Below, piece after piece: positions 8,990-10,304 of a stretch of 10,304 nt of DNA (within the stretch, counting starts at the first letter, position 1; every line of letters begins with the position of its first letter). Under the pieces are notes generated by a model. The model did not search any database. It worked only from the letters and a program-made list of their open reading frames with translations, and had not been told where the DNA came from. Origin of the DNA: Tieghemiomyces parasiticus (Eukaryota; Kickxellomycota; Dimargaritomycetes; Dimargaritales; Dimargaritaceae); contig JANBPT010001348.1 in NCBI GenBank assembly GCA_027575765.1, positions 1 to 10,304 on the forward strand, in the 5' to 3' direction. The translations under genes and the position numbers were made by a program.

Positions 8990-9066
8990 CCCTTAAATAT
9001 TTTGATACCTTTGTTTTTTTTATCTCACCGGTGCATTTTTCTAGACTGTCTTGAATGTAATTTAAA
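8990..9066 (+). terminator. Candidate 3'-end / poly(A) region of the DIL/ankyrin gene
   Basis: An abrupt AT-rich island interrupts GC-rich DNA 230-310 bases after the stop. It has TTAAATATTTTGAT (8993-9006), a T8 run (9014-9021) and TGTAATTTAAAAGA (9055-9068). The combination of UA-rich, U-rich and A-rich blocks fits fungal 3'-end formation. There is no exact AATAAA, and the cleavage site cannot be placed. Confidence 0.4.
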
Positions 9067-9124
9067 AGATACGACATTACACAATAGCAAAGAGGTGCTC
9101 ACCGTCCACCGGGACGAACACTCC

Positions 9125-9161
9125 TCGCCCAGCGGTACCTTTGAGGGGTACCGCTTGGTGA
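9125..9161. repeat. Strong hairpin / near-perfect inverted repeat
   Basis: The core arms AGCGGTACC (9131-9139) and GGTACCGCT (9147-9155) are perfect reverse complements around a 7-base loop TTTGAGG. Beyond a single mismatch (9130 against 9156) the stem continues with five more pairs (9125-9129 with 9157-9161, one of them G-U in RNA). That gives 14 pairs of 15. Each arm contains the palindrome GGTACC, so the element is also a short direct repeat. A perfect 10-base palindrome CCCGGCCGGG follows at 9168-9177. Its function is unknown. Confidence 0.85.
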
Positions 9162-9409
9162 TACATTCCCGGCCGGGGTATCCTTGGGGAATAGTGAACA
9201 TGAAACCACAAAGCTATACTACTGGGACGGGTCAGGCAGATTAATCATGTAGAAGTTCTGCCGTGTCGCGCGGGCCCTCCGTTGGGCACATATTGGTCTC
9301 TTCCGCGCCTTGACGAGCCGTCCGTTTGCCGTCCATCCGGCCACTCGGACGAGCGTTAGCACACCTCCCCATTGGCCAGCTCTGGAACCCTTATGGCCTT
9401 GGCTCCACT

Positions 9410-9419
9410 CCCCCCCCCC
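9410..9419. repeat. C10 homopolymer tract
   Basis: Ten consecutive C residues in intergenic DNA about 770 bases upstream of the SH3 gene start. The flanks are not repetitive. Confidence 0.95.
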
Positions 9420-9603
9420 ACAGGGCGTCCACCATGGAATAGCGGGTAGCCAATTGAAACTCCGCTACTCGAACCCTTGGTCAACGGCTGACCAGCCTGG
9501 ATTACCTTGCTGACCTCGGCGGGCCAGGGAACGTCGGTCGCGCCGGCGTTTAATTTGGCGGTTAATCTTACGGCGCTGCAATGGCCGCAGGCTGGACCAA
9601 TCC

Positions 9604-9633
9604 ACCTGGAGACAATGCCGGGGCATACCAGGT
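9604..9633. repeat. Nested imperfect inverted repeat
   Basis: The outer arms ACCTGG (9604-9609) and CCAGGT (9628-9633) enclose an inner stem ATGCC-GG-GGCAT (9615-9626, two-base turn). The two stems are separated by an asymmetric bulge (five bases on one side, one on the other). It could fold as a short RNA or DNA hairpin. It is considerably weaker than the 9125-9161 element and may be chance. Confidence 0.5.
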
Positions 9634-9664
9634 CTCGCTCGCTGGCCGCCCCCATCCCTGGTGT

Positions 9665-9689
9665 GGGGGGCACGTGGGTGGGGGAGGGG
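9665..9689 (+). other. G-quadruplex-forming motif
   Basis: Four G runs occur within 25 bases: G6 (9665-9670), G3 (9676-9678), G5 (9680-9684) and G4 (9686-9689). The loops are 5, 1 and 1 bases. This meets the usual four-runs-of-three-or-more, short-loop rule for an intramolecular G-quadruplex. The first loop contains CACGT, which with the next base gives an E-box CACGTG at 9671-9676. It lies about 500 bases 5' of the SH3 gene. Confidence 0.8.
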
Positions 9690-9751
9690 ATTGTCGGCCC
9701 CTACTTGGGGAAGTATCAGCGACGCGTTGGCCCGGCCTTTCACCACCGTCT

Positions 9752-9761
9752 CCCCCCCCCC
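9752..9761. repeat. C10 homopolymer tract
   Basis: Ten consecutive C residues lying between the G-quadruplex motif and the TG microsatellite, making the area unusually rich in simple sequence. Confidence 0.95.
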
Positions 9762-9782
9762 ACCTTGGCACTGGTCTGTGGA

Positions 9783-9804
9783 TGTGTGTGTGTGTGTGTG
9801 TGTG
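9783..9804. repeat. (TG)11 dinucleotide microsatellite
   Basis: Eleven uninterrupted TG units (CA on the other strand) ending in GGGG. The flank CTGTGGA on the left looks like a degenerate continuation. TG/CA runs of this length can adopt Z-DNA and are length-polymorphic. It sits about 390 bases upstream of the SH3 start codon. Confidence 0.97.
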
Positions 9805-9854
9805 GGGCGAGTCAGGTACATCCGCGTTTCCGCCTCCCAGCCCATAGGATGCCG

Positions 9855-9876
9855 AAAAAAACAACAACAACAAAAC
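9855..9876. repeat. A-rich (AAC)4 simple repeat
   Basis: A run of A residues leads into four AAC units (9860-9871) and AAAA. It is a short simple-sequence patch in the presumed promoter region of the SH3 gene. Confidence 0.85.
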
Positions 9877-10012
9877 ACGGAGGATTCGCCCGCCCCAAGG
9901 CCTCTCCCCCAGCTTTCCCCACTGTACAAGCACGCGTCACCCTAGGCGACATTCCGTGTAGCGTACCGAGGGTTTAGTAGACGATTTCTGACGACCTTCG
10001 CACATGTTTGTC

Positions 10013-10190
10013 ATTTTTGCCGTTCGCCCCATCGCTTGCTTTGGCCACCCCCTCCCAGCTTCCTTCTCCATCGGCTGGCTAGCCTTCTTTCAGCCGCATA
10101 TCGCCGCTAGCAGTTTCACGCGACCCTGCAACCCCCCTTTTGTTTCCTTTAAGCATTCGACTTCGCAGGCACAACTATCCGCCCACCGCC
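10013..10190 (+). promoter_or_regulatory. Pyrimidine-rich leader of the SH3 gene
   Basis: From about 10013 the + strand turns strongly C/T-rich (TTTTTGCC, CCCCCTCCC, CCTTCTTTC, CCTTTTGTTTCCTTT) up to the ATG at 10191, the third example of this pattern before a gene in the window. An ATG at 10004 opens a 66-codon frame ending at 10204 that overlaps the main start out of frame. It matters only if transcription begins upstream of 10004. Confidence 0.4.
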
Positions 10191-10304
10191 ATGTCGATGG
10201 TTGAGAGCTCTCTGAGCCCTCCCCCAGCGGTCGATGGGTCTACTCAATACGTGGCCAAAGCCGTCTACACCTTCCAGGGCGAACAGGCCGACGACCTACG
10301 CTTC
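10191..10304 (+). CDS. N terminus of an SH3-domain protein (partial, cut by window end)
   Basis: Thirty-eight codons are present. After a short Ser/Pro-rich lead (residues 1-18) the sequence reads YVAKAVYTFQGEQADDLRF (20-38). This is the opening of an SH3 domain: an ALYDF-type first strand (AVYTF), the acidic RT loop (ExxDDL) and the following hydrophobic strand. SH3 domains bind Pro-rich PxxP ligands, and in fungi an N-terminal SH3 is found in actin-patch, cytokinesis and polarity adaptors. Which family this is cannot be told from 38 residues. The ATG at 10191 has a favourable context (GCC before it), and a second in-frame ATG two codons later could also be used. The remaining two thirds of the domain and the rest of the gene lie beyond the window. 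Confidence 0.65.
   Translation, partial: MSMVESSLSPPPAVDGSTQYVAKAVYTFQGEQADDLRF

Larger units (their letters stand above)
8759..10012. other. Intergenic region between the DIL/ankyrin gene and the SH3 gene
   Basis: No supported protein gene. The first 300 bases probably hold the 3' untranslated region of the DIL/ankyrin gene. Beyond that the stretch holds the separately listed hairpin, G-rich motif, C tracts and TG repeat. Open frames on either strand (for example 9465-9929 on the minus strand and 9507-9977 on the plus) are driven by low-complexity CA/TG and G/C runs and show no domain. I found no tRNA-like arms. Confidence 0.55.

Noticed and set aside
9465..9977. Overlapping open frames on both strands encoding Cys-Val or Thr-His runs
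   Set aside because: They are translation products of the TG/CA repeat and C/G tracts, with no domain and no coding bias.
1..10304. Possible novel defence, mobile or biosynthetic system
   Set aside because: The three recognised genes are ordinary eukaryotic housekeeping-type genes in separate transcription units. There are no terminal inverted repeats, integrase or transposase motifs, CRISPR repeats or clustered enzymes.

Overview
The window looks like nuclear DNA of a fungus, probably an early-diverging lineage rather than an ascomycete yeast, although the sequence does not fix the taxon. Three lines of evidence support this. Short introns (117-193 bp) have GTAAGT/GTGAGT donors and CTAAC-type branch sites. 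One gene encodes an ankyrin + Dilute (DIL) domain architecture typical of fungi. Gene starts are preceded by pyrimidine-rich leaders. Coding regions are rich in C and G (GC-ending codons, Pro/Ala/Arg-rich linkers), while the spaces between genes are visibly less GC-rich.

Layout, all recognised genes on the + strand. Positions 1 to about 2490 hold no gene I can support. At 2501-2516 lies a TATA/poly-T element, followed by a C/T-rich leader. Positions 2870-5060 hold a four-exon gene for an Mps1/TTK/Mph1-type spindle-checkpoint kinase of 583 residues. Its exons are 2870-3802, 3932-4186, 4380-4460 and 4578-5060, and all three introns are phase 0 and lie inside the kinase domain. Positions 5061-6226 are an intergenic stretch with likely poly(A) signals and the leader of the next gene. 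Positions 6227-8758 hold an intronless gene for an 843-residue ankyrin-repeat + DIL-domain protein, related to the cargo-binding domain of class V myosins. Positions 8759-10190 are intergenic and carry a strong 14-pair hairpin, a four-run G-quadruplex motif, long C tracts and a (TG)11 microsatellite. Positions 10191-10304 hold the first 38 codons of a protein that begins with an SH3 domain and runs off the window edge.

The three genes are separate monocistronic units in tandem, and nothing indicates an operon or a cluster for one pathway. At most, all three families touch cell division, cytoskeleton or membrane traffic: a kinetochore kinase, a myosin-cargo-like domain and an SH3 protein. I read that as coincidence. 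I found no defence system, mobile element, tRNA, rRNA or CRISPR array. The points most worth a second look are the hairpin at 9125-9161, the cluster of non-B-DNA motifs at 9665-9804, the six long C/G tracts confined to intergenic DNA, and the compact Mps1 kinase with its intron placement.
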